Assembly (NCBI RefSeq): GCF_020966635.1
Contig: NZ_JAJKFQ010000026.1
Coordinates: 466,309 to 530,308 of the forward strand
Source: Stieleria sp. JC731
GTDB taxonomy: Bacteria; Planctomycetota; Planctomycetia; Pirellulales; Pirellulaceae
Direction: 5' to 3'
Length of the DNA: 64,000 bases
In this document: positions 44,605 to 52,836 of the stretch, in pieces
Layout: every line of letters starts with the position of its first letter
How positions within the stretch are numbered: the first letter of the stretch is position 1
Notes under the pieces: generated by a model
Told to the model about the DNA's origin: nothing
Database searches by the model: none
Seen by the model: the letters and a program-made list of their open reading frames with translations, nothing else
Made by a program: the position numbers and the translations under genes

Positions 44605-45186
44605 TCACCAGAACCCCGTTCGTTGAAACATCAGGTCAGCGTCAGCGTCGAAATAGTACGTCGCGCCACCGCCATCACCCTCGGATGGACTATAGTAAAC
44701 GATAGCATTCGCGGGACACGTCCAGTTTAGGCCGTCAAATGTATGGTTGAATATCTCAGGTGACAACGTTTGCCCCTCGTCCATGAAACCACCACGCTCG
44801 ACGGCGGAATGCTCACCGTGTTGCATCCACAATCCGTCGAGGTATGGCTTAAATTCGCTGGCGGATATTTCATAGCGTGCTCTGTAGCCATTGGCGTGCT
44901 TGTGCATCTCGATGTTTGATGCGGCATTGGGCAAGTAGCGCTGAGATCGAAAGTCGGGGATTGAATCAAATGAGTCGTAATGAAAGCGCCCAAAGCGGAT
45001 GGAGTCCGCGACCAACATGACACCGGTGCACGAGGGTATGAAAAGAACGATCGCCGCCATAGACGAAGTCATCAGTGTCCTGATGCGAGTCCATTTCCGT
45101 GGCGTTCGCGTGGCAGTCAAAAGTACGACCGCAAGCAGAAAAGCGAAGCTCGTAATTTGAAACGGTAGAACAATAGGCCAAAGCAT
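44605..45186 (-). CDS. membrane protein with large soluble domain
   Basis: Two N-terminal helices (TSFAFLLAVVLLT and MAAIVLFIPSCTGVMLVADS) anchor a ~120-residue domain that is aromatic and charged (FRSQRYLPNAASNIEMHKHA, RYEISASEFKPYLDGLW, then C..A and repeated Asp). Could be an extracytoplasmic sensor. No named family. Confidence 0.5.
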   Translation of the reverse strand: MLWPIVLPFQITSFAFLLAVVLLTATRTPRKWTRIRTLMTSSMAAIVLFIPSCTGVMLVADSIRFGRFHYDSFDSIPDFRSQRYLPNAASNIEMHKHANGYRARYEISASEFKPYLDGLWMQHGEHSAVERGGFMDEGQTLSPEIFNHTFDGLNWTCPANAIVYYSPSEGDGGGATYYFDADADLMFQRTGFW

Positions 45187-45212
45187 GAAGCGTATTCAAT
45201 ACTGCCGTCCAG

Positions 45213-45305
45213 TCGGATAACATTATGCATCAGCGGGACGGCGCGAATGATGCTAATTTCAAAGCCGACCCGATCGCCGGCTCCGTCGTATGCGATGGTT
45301 CTGCC
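45213..45305 (-). repeat. attC site
   Basis: Left arm GCATCAGCGGGACGGCGCG, right arm GCCGGCTCCGTCGTATGCG; closes ATGGTTCTGC. Confidence 0.9.
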
Positions 45306-45338
45306 ATTCGTTGGGCAAACCGTAACGATGGTATTAAA

Positions 45339-45644
45339 TCATGCCTCTTCACCGCATGCGTTCCCCCATCGATGCGTCGACGGTCCGTACTCCGAGGCAA
45401 TATCGAGAGCGGATTCTGCGCGCCCGATAAGATGATCTGGAAATGTCACCTGTGCGTGAACGGTCGGCATAGATGTCTCTCTTGAAATTGAGAGTCTGAT
45501 CGATTTAGTTCCTTCCAACGGATATTCGAATCGCCACTCTCTTTCTTTGTCGGTCCCATTATTGCGGTTAGCATCGGCGGACGAGCCCCAGTCGTCAAAT
45601 TTGTATTGTGCAAAATTTGCAATAATCTGGCACAGCGGAAGCAA
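45339..45644 (-). CDS. hypothetical protein
   Basis: 101 residues from the ATG at 45644; includes YKFDDWGSSADANRNNGTDK, PTVHAQVTFPDHLIGRAESA. No signal. The frame is open a few codons further to a TTG. Unknown. Confidence 0.45.
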   Translation of the reverse strand: MLPLCQIIANFAQYKFDDWGSSADANRNNGTDKEREWRFEYPLEGTKSIRLSISRETSMPTVHAQVTFPDHLIGRAESALDIASEYGPSTHRWGNACGEEA

Positions 45645-45729
45645 ATTATTTTCCGGGATGTAGGAGGCGCGGTCTTAAATCTGGGAACTCCAGTTAGCCG
45701 GTGGAAACGCTGTCGGTGGCAAAACGTCC

Positions 45730-45800
45730 GAGGTAACCTGGCAGTCGACGAACCGGTCACCACTTGAAACTGACGTGATCGGCGATTCACGCTTTCCGTT
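45730..45800 (-). repeat. degenerate attC
   Basis: GGTAACCTGGCAGTCGACGA with loop CACCACTTGAAACTGA then GATCGGCGATTCACGCTTTCC. Arms partly lost. Confidence 0.45.
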
Positions 45801-46434
45801 TTGTTCGGCTGAGCGGAGTTTTCCTTCGTTTCTGAGCTAGCAACGCCATTCCCATCGCAAGGAGCACACCGCCCGAAGGTTCAGGAATTGCTGTCACAGC
45901 AAATGAGACGTTATCAATTACCGCATCGACAGCATGCCCATTTCCGATGATGTCGGTGAATCCAACTGTGATATTGCCGGGGGTAGAAATTGAATAAGAC
46001 TGAGAAAAAGTCTCGTAACCATCGCCAATTCCGGAGATCGTGTCGGAGTCGTTGATCGCGCCGGAGAGAGACCATGAGAAGATCGCAAGTTCACTCGAAA
46101 AATTCTCTCTGGTGTATTCAAAGCTAAAGGTATAGATGCCTGAAGTTGGAACGCTGAATGATTGCGAGAGCGTACCCCCATTTGAGGCGTCAATGCCTGA
46201 GGGGCCGAGGCTCACAGCAAAAGAGCCAGTGGAGGGTGGAACCACTGGATTTCCAGTAAATGCGCGCGGCATAATCGTGTTTGGAGTCATTGCATCCCAA
46301 CTGTCAGGAATTTGATTGTTGACACTTGACTCGAAACCTCCATTAACAATCAGCTCACCTTTGGCTGAAGAGCTGATCACAATTAGGAAGATGCAGAGAA
46401 GTAGTCCACGTAGCAGGTGAAGCCTTTTCATCAT
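45787..46434 (-). CDS. PEP-CTERM exported protein with DUF642-like domain
   Basis: Signal peptide (LRGLLLCIFLIVISSSAKG), then LIVNGGFESSVNNQIPDSWD, which is the DUF642/CBM-like opening, and a jelly-roll-like body. Ends with PEPSGGVLLAMGMALLAQKR. Likely exosortase-processed and surface-located. Confidence 0.85.
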   Translation of the reverse strand: MMKRLHLLRGLLLCIFLIVISSSAKGELIVNGGFESSVNNQIPDSWDAMTPNTIMPRAFTGNPVVPPSTGSFAVSLGPSGIDASNGGTLSQSFSVPTSGIYTFSFEYTRENFSSELAIFSWSLSGAINDSDTISGIGDGYETFSQSYSISTPGNITVGFTDIIGNGHAVDAVIDNVSFAVTAIPEPSGGVLLAMGMALLAQKRRKTPLSRTKRKA

Positions 46435-46458
46435 TACCTCGTTGGTAGAACCATAGTT

Positions 46459-46552
46459 GCAGAACGCTTCGAATCACGTGGTCGCCGCGAGCGATCCTCC
46501 ACTTCAAAAAAGCCACGGCTCGGCAACTCGTCGTGCATCCGATTGCTATCCA
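46459..46552 (-). repeat. attC site
   Basis: Left arm AATCACGTGGTCGCCGCG, right arm GGCAACTCGTCGTGCATC; closes TTGCTATCC. Left box reads GAACGCTT. Confidence 0.85.
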
Positions 46553-46965
46553 ATCCTTGAATCCATTAGTTCATTGTACCACGTGAGATGTTGGGCAGCG
46601 TCATTGCCGAATCCCGCCGACATCAACAAGTCGCGCCAATCAGACTGAGCCATGCATATCCCTACGGCTAGATTCAGTGGAGATGCAATCGTCAATTTCA
46701 GAATCGCGAAACGAATACGCTCCATGTCTTCTGGAGTTGAGTTGTCGCAAAACGGAATATTCCCGCTTACAGACCGATACAGCATATCGGAGATGATGAC
46801 TCCGTCGCTTTTTGAAAACAGCGTTGATATTAGGCAGTGAGTTCGCTCCGAGAGTGGGATGCCGCCCAATCGATCTTCCGGTCGATTACCGGAGTCAATG
46901 ACGTTGCCCCGATGGTCAACCAAGAATCGCAGGTCACATTGCGGGCAAACGCCCCAACACTGCAC
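46546..46965 (-). CDS. zinc-ribbon protein, likely start upstream
   Basis: From the GTG at 46965 the protein begins VQCWGVCPQCDLRFLVDHRG. In the same frame upstream lies an additional RRCPGCAAEFSS giving a complete two-CxxC ribbon, but with no ATG, GTG or TTG before the attC at 47043. So either the N-terminus is truncated or a non-standard start is used. The rest has LKLTIASPLNLAVGICMAQS. Confidence 0.55.
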   Translation of the reverse strand: MQCWGVCPQCDLRFLVDHRGNVIDSGNRPEDRLGGIPLSERTHCLISTLFSKSDGVIISDMLYRSVSGNIPFCDNSTPEDMERIRFAILKLTIASPLNLAVGICMAQSDWRDLLMSAGFGNDAAQHLTWYNELMDSRIG

Positions 46966-47042
46966 TGAGCTAAACTCGGCTGCGCAGCCCGGGCATCTTC
47001 GTAACCATCTATCTCTTCGCTCAACTATTTCGGGACCTCTTT

Positions 47043-47136
47043 CGGATAACGGTACGGATCACGCAGCGGCGGCGATAGACTCAAACTTAGTACCAGCACA
47101 ACTCCGCCGCTCGCCGTGCATCTGATTGTTATGCGA
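47043..47136 (-). repeat. attC site
   Basis: Left arm GGATCACGCAGCGGCGG, right arm CCGCCGCTCGCCGTGCATC. It is a very clear site: box AAC, then 5- and 6-base spacers. Ends TTGTTATGCG. Confidence 0.95.
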
Positions 47137-47142
47137 GAGAAC

Positions 47143-47469
47143 TCAGTATCCCAGAAATCGTGCTACGACATCCTGAGTTTCTTGGGTAAACCCTTCCATC
47201 TCCGTGTCGGAGATAAGATTCATGGATCGCAGGTAAGCGATTTGCTGAATCATCCTTGACCGACTTAGGTCATCAAATCCATTTGCAACTTGATCATTGT
47301 ATTCATGCACCTTTTCATAGACTTGCAAGAACCGGGCATGGTGCGACAGCGTTTTTTCGGAAATGGTTGCCGAAATCGCATCCAATGCCCGCTCGCATAG
47401 TCGTTCAAGCGCACCGTCACGTACAACTCTGAATCGTTTCCAGTCGGATTGATTTACTGATCTATTCAT
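47143..47469 (-). CDS. small helical conserved cassette protein
   Basis: 108 residues, mostly helical: RALDAISATISEKTLSHHAR, YEKVHEYNDQVANGFDDLSR, TEMEGFTQETQDVV. No membrane. A pattern recalled from planctomycete and proteobacterial cassettes, not named. Confidence 0.55.
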   Translation of the reverse strand: MNRSVNQSDWKRFRVVRDGALERLCERALDAISATISEKTLSHHARFLQVYEKVHEYNDQVANGFDDLSRSRMIQQIAYLRSMNLISDTEMEGFTQETQDVVARFLGY

Positions 47470-47559
47470 TTCAGGGAAACTTCCGTGAACGACTTAACAA
47501 AAAGCAAGCAGACGCAATCTGCGGATTTCAGTGGTGATTTGTGCATGTTCGGCAAGCAC

Positions 47560-47656
47560 GCATAACGGCAGTGATCAGCGGGGACGGACGAACAACTTGC
47601 AAGCCGCTGAGAAAAAACGGAGCACTCGTCCTCCGTTGCATCACATGGTTACCCGT
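47560..47656 (-). repeat. attC site
   Basis: Left arm GTGATCAGCGGGGACGG, right arm CGTCCTCCGTTGCATCAC, G.T pair in the stem. Closes TGGTTACCC. Another remnant may precede it in 47470-47559. Confidence 0.9.
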
Positions 47657-48113
47657 CGGGTTCAGAGTGTTTTGCACGATGAGCAATGAACGACCTCACC
47701 ATTTCGTTGGGTTCTGCGCCGACCCAGACTGTCCGAAACTTGCCGCCATCAATTCGCGTCACTGGCGAGTCTAACGTGCCAGGAACAGGATCAAACGACC
47801 AATCTACCTTGATCATCGATTGAAGTTTATCAAGGTACTCTAATTTCGATATAGAATTTCCATCGCTATCCGAGCGAGAAAAGAGCATCGGTTGCTCTTC
47901 GCCTATCACAGTGGAGAGGTCGTCCCAGCCTGATGGCCACTTGCCGTCGTTTTGGTCCATGTAGGTCGTCAACAGCGTGCCCGTGTCCCATGCCGCGTAA
48001 GCCTCGGGTATCTCTCGGATCGTTCGCATGAGCGAAAGGGCAAACCAGACGACTGCAAACGCAACTGAAAGCGCTGCAATCCGAACGAGTCTACGCTTCG
48101 TGATAGCGTTCAC
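47649..48113 (-). CDS. membrane-anchored protein, WxxGWDDL type
   Basis: N-terminal helix (residues 9-31). Then YAAWDTGTLLTTYMDQNDGK and WPSGWDDLSTVIGEEQ, a pattern seen in planctomycete periplasmic proteins. C-terminal half soluble (IDGGKFRTVWVGAEPNE). Function unknown. Confidence 0.55.
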   Translation of the reverse strand: MNAITKRRLVRIAALSVAFAVVWFALSLMRTIREIPEAYAAWDTGTLLTTYMDQNDGKWPSGWDDLSTVIGEEQPMLFSRSDSDGNSISKLEYLDKLQSMIKVDWSFDPVPGTLDSPVTRIDGGKFRTVWVGAEPNEMVRSFIAHRAKHSEPDG

Positions 48114-48128
48114 GTAAAAAGTCCAATC

Positions 48129-48221
48129 GGGTAACGGCAGAGTTCACCGGGCCGCGGCGAACAACATTGACTCCAAGTCCCGCGCGGCCTGCGGCTCCGT
48201 GTGCAACCCTTGGTTATCCCG
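48129..48221 (-). repeat. attC site
   Basis: Left arm AGTTCACCGGGCCGCGGCG, right arm CGGCTCCGTGTGCAACC; closes TTGGTTATCCC. Confidence 0.9.
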
Positions 48222-48765
48222 CGTCTCGACCGTAAATGACGAGTTCACAGGATGACGCGAACACAAATGCGCACCCGGATGGAGAGAACCCAGCCATCCG
48301 ATATTCACATGCACCATCGTCGCAAATTTTCCATGAGTTTCCACTATCATCGTATGGAGCAGCATATTTGGATGAAAGAAATATCACGTGTCGCGGCCAA
48401 GGTAGCTGGGCAATAGTAATTGACCATCCATCGCGTGTGATTCGGAGCAAGCCGCCGCCATGCAATCCCGCTAAGGGTACGGGAACACCATTTGCACGGC
48501 CGATCCCAGGTGCAGTCATTCCAGTTTCGTCAGGATTGTCGAAAAACTCTTCTGAATCACGTGCGAGTTTCTCGCCGGAAATCGTATCGAATAAACCGCG
48601 TCCCTGACTGGAAACGACCAGCAAGTCATCCGTGTTGGGCACAAACCCAATGTCGGTTAGGCCACCGACCAAAGAGCCGCCAATCACAGACCAAGGCGAG
48701 GGGGCGTCCGACATCGGCATTTGTTCAAGTCGATCAGGCAGTTTCCGTTGGTGTGCTTCAGACAT
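48214..48765 (-). CDS. beta-propeller-like or beta-rich protein
   Basis: From ATG 48765. Repeats of the type GLTDIGFVPNTDDLLVVSSQ, GDGWSITIAQLP-like and AGFSPSGCAFVFASSCELVI suggest beta blades. A Cys pair (CDDGAC). Function unknown. Flanked by clear attC sites. Confidence 0.5.
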   Translation of the reverse strand: MSEAHQRKLPDRLEQMPMSDAPSPWSVIGGSLVGGLTDIGFVPNTDDLLVVSSQGRGLFDTISGEKLARDSEEFFDNPDETGMTAPGIGRANGVPVPLAGLHGGGLLRITRDGWSITIAQLPWPRHVIFLSSKYAAPYDDSGNSWKICDDGACEYRMAGFSPSGCAFVFASSCELVIYGRDAG

Positions 48766-48787
48766 GCAAAGTAATTGAGCGGAATAA

Positions 48788-48880
48788 CGATAACGGTTCG
48801 CATCAGCGGGGACGGGCGAATGACTTGCAAGCAGACGAGAAAACGGACCACCCGTCCTCCGTTGCATCACATGGTTATCG
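48788..48880 (-). repeat. attC site
   Basis: Left arm CGCATCAGCGGGGACGGGCG, right arm CCGTCCTCCGTTGCATC; closes TGGTTATCG. Confidence 0.9.
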
Positions 48881-48884
48881 ATTT

Positions 48885-49355
48885 TTACGACCTGCGTGGA
48901 ACGTCGTCAGGCATTCGCAGGGCAACCGAGCGCTCCGCGATTGCGTCAAGCATATGTGACCATATCGGGTGATCGTCAGCAACATTGCCAGAAACAACGA
49001 AGCGGTCAAATTTGGAAAGTGAGACGACGTATTCCGCGTACGCAGTCGCTAAAACCTCGTGACGCATGGAATTAACGGAGAGTTTGGGGAAACCGAGCAC
49101 CCGATCGAATGTTTCGCGGGGCGACGCGGAACACCGACACGGTGCGGTCAGCCAGTCTAGGTTCGCGGAGACGATCCACCAACCGTCGAATTGAAAGACT
49201 CGAACGTCGGTAGCCCCAAGAACGATTGCATCGCCAGCGATCTCGTGTGCGATGATTGCCGGATTCGGGAATCCGTTTTGCGTGTACATCTCAGGGTGAC
49301 TGCGGATGTGATCCAATGCGTCAATTACATGCAGGTCAGCGGCCGTGAATTTCAT
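48885..49355 (-). CDS. conserved cassette protein (start ATG 49355)
   Basis: MKFTAADLHVIDALDHIRSH then PEMYTQNGFPNPAIIAHEIA, VFQFDGWWIVSANLDWL, NSMRHEVLATAYAEYVVSLS. The order I-R-x-x-P-x-MY is a motif of ATPase-like or GyrB-type proteins, but no ATP-binding loop is seen. The frame upstream to 49619 crosses an attC. Confidence 0.55.
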   Translation of the reverse strand: MKFTAADLHVIDALDHIRSHPEMYTQNGFPNPAIIAHEIAGDAIVLGATDVRVFQFDGWWIVSANLDWLTAPCRCSASPRETFDRVLGFPKLSVNSMRHEVLATAYAEYVVSLSKFDRFVVSGNVADDHPIWSHMLDAIAERSVALRMPDDVPRRS

Positions 49356-49395
49356 TGCGGTCAAGTTGCGTTTTAAGGGCGCGAAGGGGTGATGC

Positions 49396-49487
49396 GCGAA
49401 CGGCCACCAATCACCCGGCGGCGACGAGAGATTGTCCATATGAAAACGCCCGACTTCGCCGCTCGGGTGCATTGGATTGTTACGCCA
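49396..49487 (-). repeat. attC site
   Basis: Left arm CAATCACCCGGCGGCGACG, right arm CGCCGCTCGGGTGCATTG; opens GCGAACGG. Closes TTGTTACGCC. Confidence 0.95.
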
Positions 49488-50025
49488 TCGGTTGCGGTGA
49501 AAATTTCTCCCACAGGTCATCGCCTCGCAGCCAAACATCAAAATAGGCAGCGAGTGACGGACAGAACGTGAAGAAGGCATCGTCCCATGGTTCATCGTCT
49601 TCGTGCGCGTTCGGCTCAAACAACACTATGGTTCCGGTCGTCGTTGTGCAGTCAACGCAGTGGTACATGGCACAGCCGAGATGTCCGATCGGCAGCAAGT
49701 GTTTCGGCCACTTCCAGAATTCGTCTTTCGGATCCGGTTCGCAGTATGCTTTCCATAGGCCAATCGCGTCCAGTTTATCTTCGTTCTTGGGACCACCAAT
49801 GAGACCGAGGAAACCGTAGGAATCGCCAAAGCCCCCGTTCTGAATTTGGGAATAGATACGGAATAAGAGCGGCGGCAAACGATGTCCGAGTGTCGATTCC
49901 ACCTCTGAGAACGCGCCAGGGTCGAGTGGAGACGTGTCACCTTTGAACAGCGGCTCGTTCGGTTTGAGGTTTCCTGTATCAGCGCGACGTTTCAATTCCG
50001 CGAAAACATCGTTTTCAGTGAGCAT
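49480..50025 (-). CDS. SMI1/KNR4 (SUKH) family protein
   Basis: LGHRLPPLLFRIYSQIQNGG, FGDSYGFLGLIGG, then WKWPKHLLPIGHLGCAMYHC and PWDDAFFTFCPSLAAYFDVW form a SUKH-type immunity protein of normal length. Two SUKH proteins in the array (the other at 34328). Likely immunity factor without its toxin. Confidence 0.85.
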   Translation of the reverse strand: MLTENDVFAELKRRADTGNLKPNEPLFKGDTSPLDPGAFSEVESTLGHRLPPLLFRIYSQIQNGGFGDSYGFLGLIGGPKNEDKLDAIGLWKAYCEPDPKDEFWKWPKHLLPIGHLGCAMYHCVDCTTTTGTIVLFEPNAHEDDEPWDDAFFTFCPSLAAYFDVWLRGDDLWEKFSPQPMA

Positions 50026-50038
50026 GTCGATTCATTGG

Positions 50039-50130
50039 AGTAACGGCAACCTTCACCGAGCTGCCAGAAAAACACTCTCCATTAGCAAACCGCGTGACCG
50101 GCGGCTTCGTGTGCACGGCATTGTTATTCC
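50039..50130 (-). repeat. attC site
   Basis: Left arm CCTTCACCGAGCTGCC, right arm GGCGGCTTCGTGTGCACGG; closes TTGTTATTCC. Overlaps the end of the following chimeric gene. Confidence 0.9.
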
Positions 50131-50736
50131 GGTTTTGGCACCAGAGTTTCGGCCACCACTGTCAAGCAGTAGTTTTTTGTATTGCATTGTACGTGTATTC
50201 GGGCAGGCTGTCACAGCATCCCAGAATTCGTCGGGAGGACGATAGTGATGCGCAGCTACGTAATGAACAAGCAGTTCCGGGAACACGAAGATTAATGAGC
50301 CATTTGGGACGAACAAATTCGCGTGGCCGTATGGCGGATCGAATTGGCAAAGTTCGCAATCGTGAACGCCGCCAAAAACCATCGGTTGCCTTGGGGCAAC
50401 CAGCAGCACATTCATTTTGGCAAAGCAGTTTGGATCAGTTGCTCCGGTTGGAAACGCCTTGTCCCCTGTGAGCCAGCCAACAGCACGAAGGGCGTGAACG
50501 TGCTCATCGCCCGAAATTCGATAAATCAGCCGAAATGAATAAACAAACAACTCACGGATGTCTTCGCGACCAAGTTCCGGCACAACGGAACCAGATCTGG
50601 GATGTGCGATCAGTTGCATGGGCCGCTCAAGGACTCGCTCGTAAACTGACTCCGCATATGCAACTGATTGATTAGCAATGCAGTCAAAGATGCCTAGCGC
50701 CTCAGCCGAGGTCTTTTCGGTCTATCGAATTACCAT
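50053..50736 (-). pseudogene. parE-like toxin with TAG at codon 5, fused to a second protein
   Basis: Read from the ATG 50736, which overlaps the antitoxin stop (TGATG), the frame begins MVIR then TAG at 50722-50724, a position where ParE/RelE toxins have Trp (TGG). Past it the frame continues: KTSAEALGIFDCIANQSVAY, LIAHPRSGSVVPELGREDIR, ELFVYSFRLIYRI: a full ParE core. Then it joins, in frame, a second family (RAVGWLTGDKAFPTG, GGVHDCELCQFDPP, LLVHYVAAHHYRPPDEF). The C-terminus runs through attC sequence to 50053. The ParE toxin is thus disabled while the second protein may be translated from an internal start (for example ATG 50415). Confidence 0.7.
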
Positions 50737-50951
50737 CAACCGCGACTTCCCCGTTCACGTTTATGTTGGAGCAGTCGTCTCCGCATTTCGACTGTGTCGA
50801 TGAGTCGCCCTGCCTCCTCATCCGCGAGCCCAGCTTCGACTTGTTGGCGCACGTAGAGGTGGTATTGAACATCCTCTAGTGACGCATCAGCTGGAAGCGA
50901 TCGAGCAATTTCAGTCAAAGTGTCACGCACTGGCAATGGAAAGTTGGTCAC
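50736..50951 (-). CDS. ParD-like antitoxin
   Basis: 71 residues: PLPVRDTLTEIARSLPADAS then LEDVQYHLYVRQQVEAGLAD and EEAGRLIDTVEMRRRLLQ. This is the pattern of ParD-type or Phd-like antitoxins (LPxDASxEDVxxHLYVRxxxxxGLADxxxGRxI). It normally represses its own promoter and neutralises ParE. Stop TGA overlaps the toxin ATG by one base pair. The paired toxin has a nonsense codon. Confidence 0.8.
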   Translation of the reverse strand: MTNFPLPVRDTLTEIARSLPADASLEDVQYHLYVRQQVEAGLADEEAGRLIDTVEMRRRLLQHKRERGSRG

Positions 50952-51021
50952 GGCCGACTCCTCATTAATGAATCCATCTTAGCCCGTTCCGTGCATTCGA
51001 GTAATCGTTTTAAACTCCCTG

Positions 51022-51117
51022 GCAGAACGGCACGCATCAGCAGGAACGGGCGAAAGACTTGCAAGCAAACGATAAAACAGACCACCCGTTCTCCGTTGCA
51101 TGCGATGGTTACCCGCG
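51022..51117 (-). repeat. attC site
   Basis: Left arm CGCATCAGCAGGAACGGGCG, right arm CCCGTTCTCCGTTGCATG. It has GAACGG opening; closes TGGTTACCC. Confidence 0.9.
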
Positions 51118-51152
51118 ATTTTGGGCCAACGCGGGGCTCTCAGATTTCAGTT

Positions 51153-51512
51153 TCAAATCTGCTGCTCTGATACGATCCAGAGGCTTGGGTCAGGCGTGAC
51201 TGAAAGCACATCTCGCATGTACGCGGCAACCAATTCAGCCAGCCTCGGCAGTGATTCCGACGCACCGTGAGAAATCGTGACGTAGGAGCCAGGCTCAGCG
51301 GCAACGAGTTCGACGAGAGGTGTGCCAGGCAGTGTTGCGAGGACAGTGGTTGGATCGTCTGTCGACGGGAACGCAAAGTTGACGGTTTCCCAAGTAATCT
51401 GAACCCATCGGTCTTCCGAGTCGGACGACTCCAGCGTGACGCACCAATCACCGAAGCCCGCAACGGTTTGCGATATCGCGCGTTCGATATGTTTTTCGAT
51501 CCAGCTAGACAT
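51153..51512 (-). CDS. small cytoplasmic protein
   Basis: Start ATG 51512. 119 residues, alpha/beta-like: ERAISQTVAGFGDWCVTLES, VQITWETVNFAFPSTDDPTT, LAELVAAYMRDVLSVTPDP. No membrane or signal. Not identified. Stop ~35 bp after the attC. Confidence 0.5.
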   Translation of the reverse strand: MSSWIEKHIERAISQTVAGFGDWCVTLESSDSEDRWVQITWETVNFAFPSTDDPTTVLATLPGTPLVELVAAEPGSYVTISHGASESLPRLAELVAAYMRDVLSVTPDPSLWIVSEQQI

Positions 51513-51522
51513 ACATTTCAGT

Positions 51523-51615
51523 CGAATAACGCCCCGCATCACCGAGTCGGGAAAGTTGATTGTCCATTCGTGAAACCGCGCAAGCCCGACATCGGTGTAT
51601 GCGATGGTTACCCGC
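51523..51615 (-). repeat. attC site
   Basis: Left arm GCATCACCGAGTCGGG, right arm CCCGACATCGGTGTATGC; closes TGGTTACCC. Confidence 0.9.
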
Positions 51616-52093
51616 TATTTGGCCTAGCGTACCGTATGGATGAATACCGTATGGATGAAATCGTTGCGTAATCCGCCGAGCCGGGATTCAGAATGATATC
51701 CGAACCTTGGTCGATAAGCGACACAATGGCGGCACCAGCAACATCGTATTTCGGGATGGCCACAACTTGGTCCGAATCTATGGTAAGCCGACGTTGATAC
51801 CGTCGAAAATAGCGTTGGTGTGTGAAAACGACGACGTGCAGGTCATCACCGACATGGATCGAATAAGGGTTGACGGGGCCGTCGCTGTCCATAGTGTCAG
51901 CATCGTGTGCGATTTGTGCTGCAAGCGTACTGGACGGAATGCAATCGGCGGTGTCGCCATAGAACCGAGGTTCACCGATAACCGTCACATGCCGATTTTC
52001 GAGTGAGCGACGGGCAGAGCCTACATCGGCATCCGCGATTGCGACAAACAATGGATCGCGACCCAGCAAAATTCGTCGTAACCAGTGCAGCAT
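51608..52093 (-). CDS. SseB-like protein with 15-bp tandem repeat at its end
   Basis: LFVAIADADVG, a YFRRYQRR-type mid-region and VAIPKYDVAGAAIVSLIDQG, SDIILNPGS fit the SseB N-terminal domain pattern (ending in NPGS). Near the C-terminus, the tandem SIRYSSIRY is encoded by two copies of a 15-bp unit (51629-51660). Cytoplasmic. Confidence 0.6.
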   Translation of the reverse strand: MLHWLRRILLGRDPLFVAIADADVGSARRSLENRHVTVIGEPRFYGDTADCIPSSTLAAQIAHDADTMDSDGPVNPYSIHVGDDLHVVVFTHQRYFRRYQRRLTIDSDQVVAIPKYDVAGAAIVSLIDQGSDIILNPGSADYATISSIRYSSIRYARPNSG

Positions 52094-52101
52094 GATTCAG
52101 C

Positions 52102-52195
52102 CGGGTAACGGTCATGGCCACACGGCGGCGACAAACGATCTTCCACTTCAAAAAATGCGACTTCGCTGCTCGTCGTGCACGGCAGTGTTACCCAC
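52102..52195 (-). repeat. attC site
   Basis: Left arm TGGCCACACGGCGGCGAC, right arm TCGCTGCTCGTCGTGCAC; closes GTGTTACCC. Confidence 0.9.
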
Positions 52196-52700
52196 CCTCA
52201 TCTGTTTCAGTGGTGGCGGTGCGTATGAAGTCATCAAGTGCCGCGTACTCAGAATCATTGAGTTCGCTGACCAAAACCGGTAATTCATCACTTGGATCGA
52301 CCGACAATTCGCTCCTTGCAAGTCCCACGAAGTCGTCAGCGGATTTGCACTCGAAAAACGACAGTGCATCGCGAGCAAACTCGAGTGCATATCCGTTCTG
52401 CCCAACGGCATCATCAATTGTGTCCTGTTCCCGCCAGTGCGTTAGGATCGAAATTGCAAGATCATGCTTTAGGAACTGTGAACAATTACGGTCGTTCCAA
52501 ATCGCTGGGTTCAAACTGAGCAACTGAAGATTCGCTCTACCGTATTCGATCTTGCGCAGAACCGAGCGTGAATCATCAATTGTCGTGCGAAGGCTATTGA
52601 TTTGGCGTTTGTAAACAATATGGTTCGTGAGTAAGCCCAAAACTAACGCAACAACCAGTACGAGAGTTAAACACTGCGCAAGACTGAATCGCATGTTCAA
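52188..52700 (-). CDS. membrane-anchored coiled-coil-type protein
   Basis: One N-terminal membrane helix (residues 8-28), then helical, charged region (VLRKIEYGRANLQLLSLNPA) and an acidic tail. No named family. Probably a single-span protein with a cytoplasmic or periplasmic coiled coil. Confidence 0.5.
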   Translation of the reverse strand: MNMRFSLAQCLTLVLVVALVLGLLTNHIVYKRQINSLRTTIDDSRSVLRKIEYGRANLQLLSLNPAIWNDRNCSQFLKHDLAISILTHWREQDTIDDAVGQNGYALEFARDALSFFECKSADDFVGLARSELSVDPSDELPVLVSELNDSEYAALDDFIRTATTETDEGG

Positions 52701-52730
52701 GGCAAAAGTTGAATTCGCGGCTAGTTAGTC

Positions 52731-52823
52731 AGGGTAACGTCAGTGATCACCGAGCCGCCGGAGTGATCGTTGCTTCAAAATACGCGCTGTCGGCGGCTTC
52801 GCGTGCATCACATCGTTATCCGC
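52731..52823 (-). repeat. attC site
   Basis: Left arm GTGATCACCGAGCCGCCGG, right arm CGGCGGCTTCGCGTGCATC; closes TCGTTATCC. Confidence 0.9.
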
Positions 52824-52836
52824 ATCCGTAATGTGC

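Noticed and set aside
47641..47656. Short inverted repeats at attC ends read as rho-independent terminators
   Set aside because: The stems are part of attC sites and lack T-tracts, though they could act as terminators secondarily.
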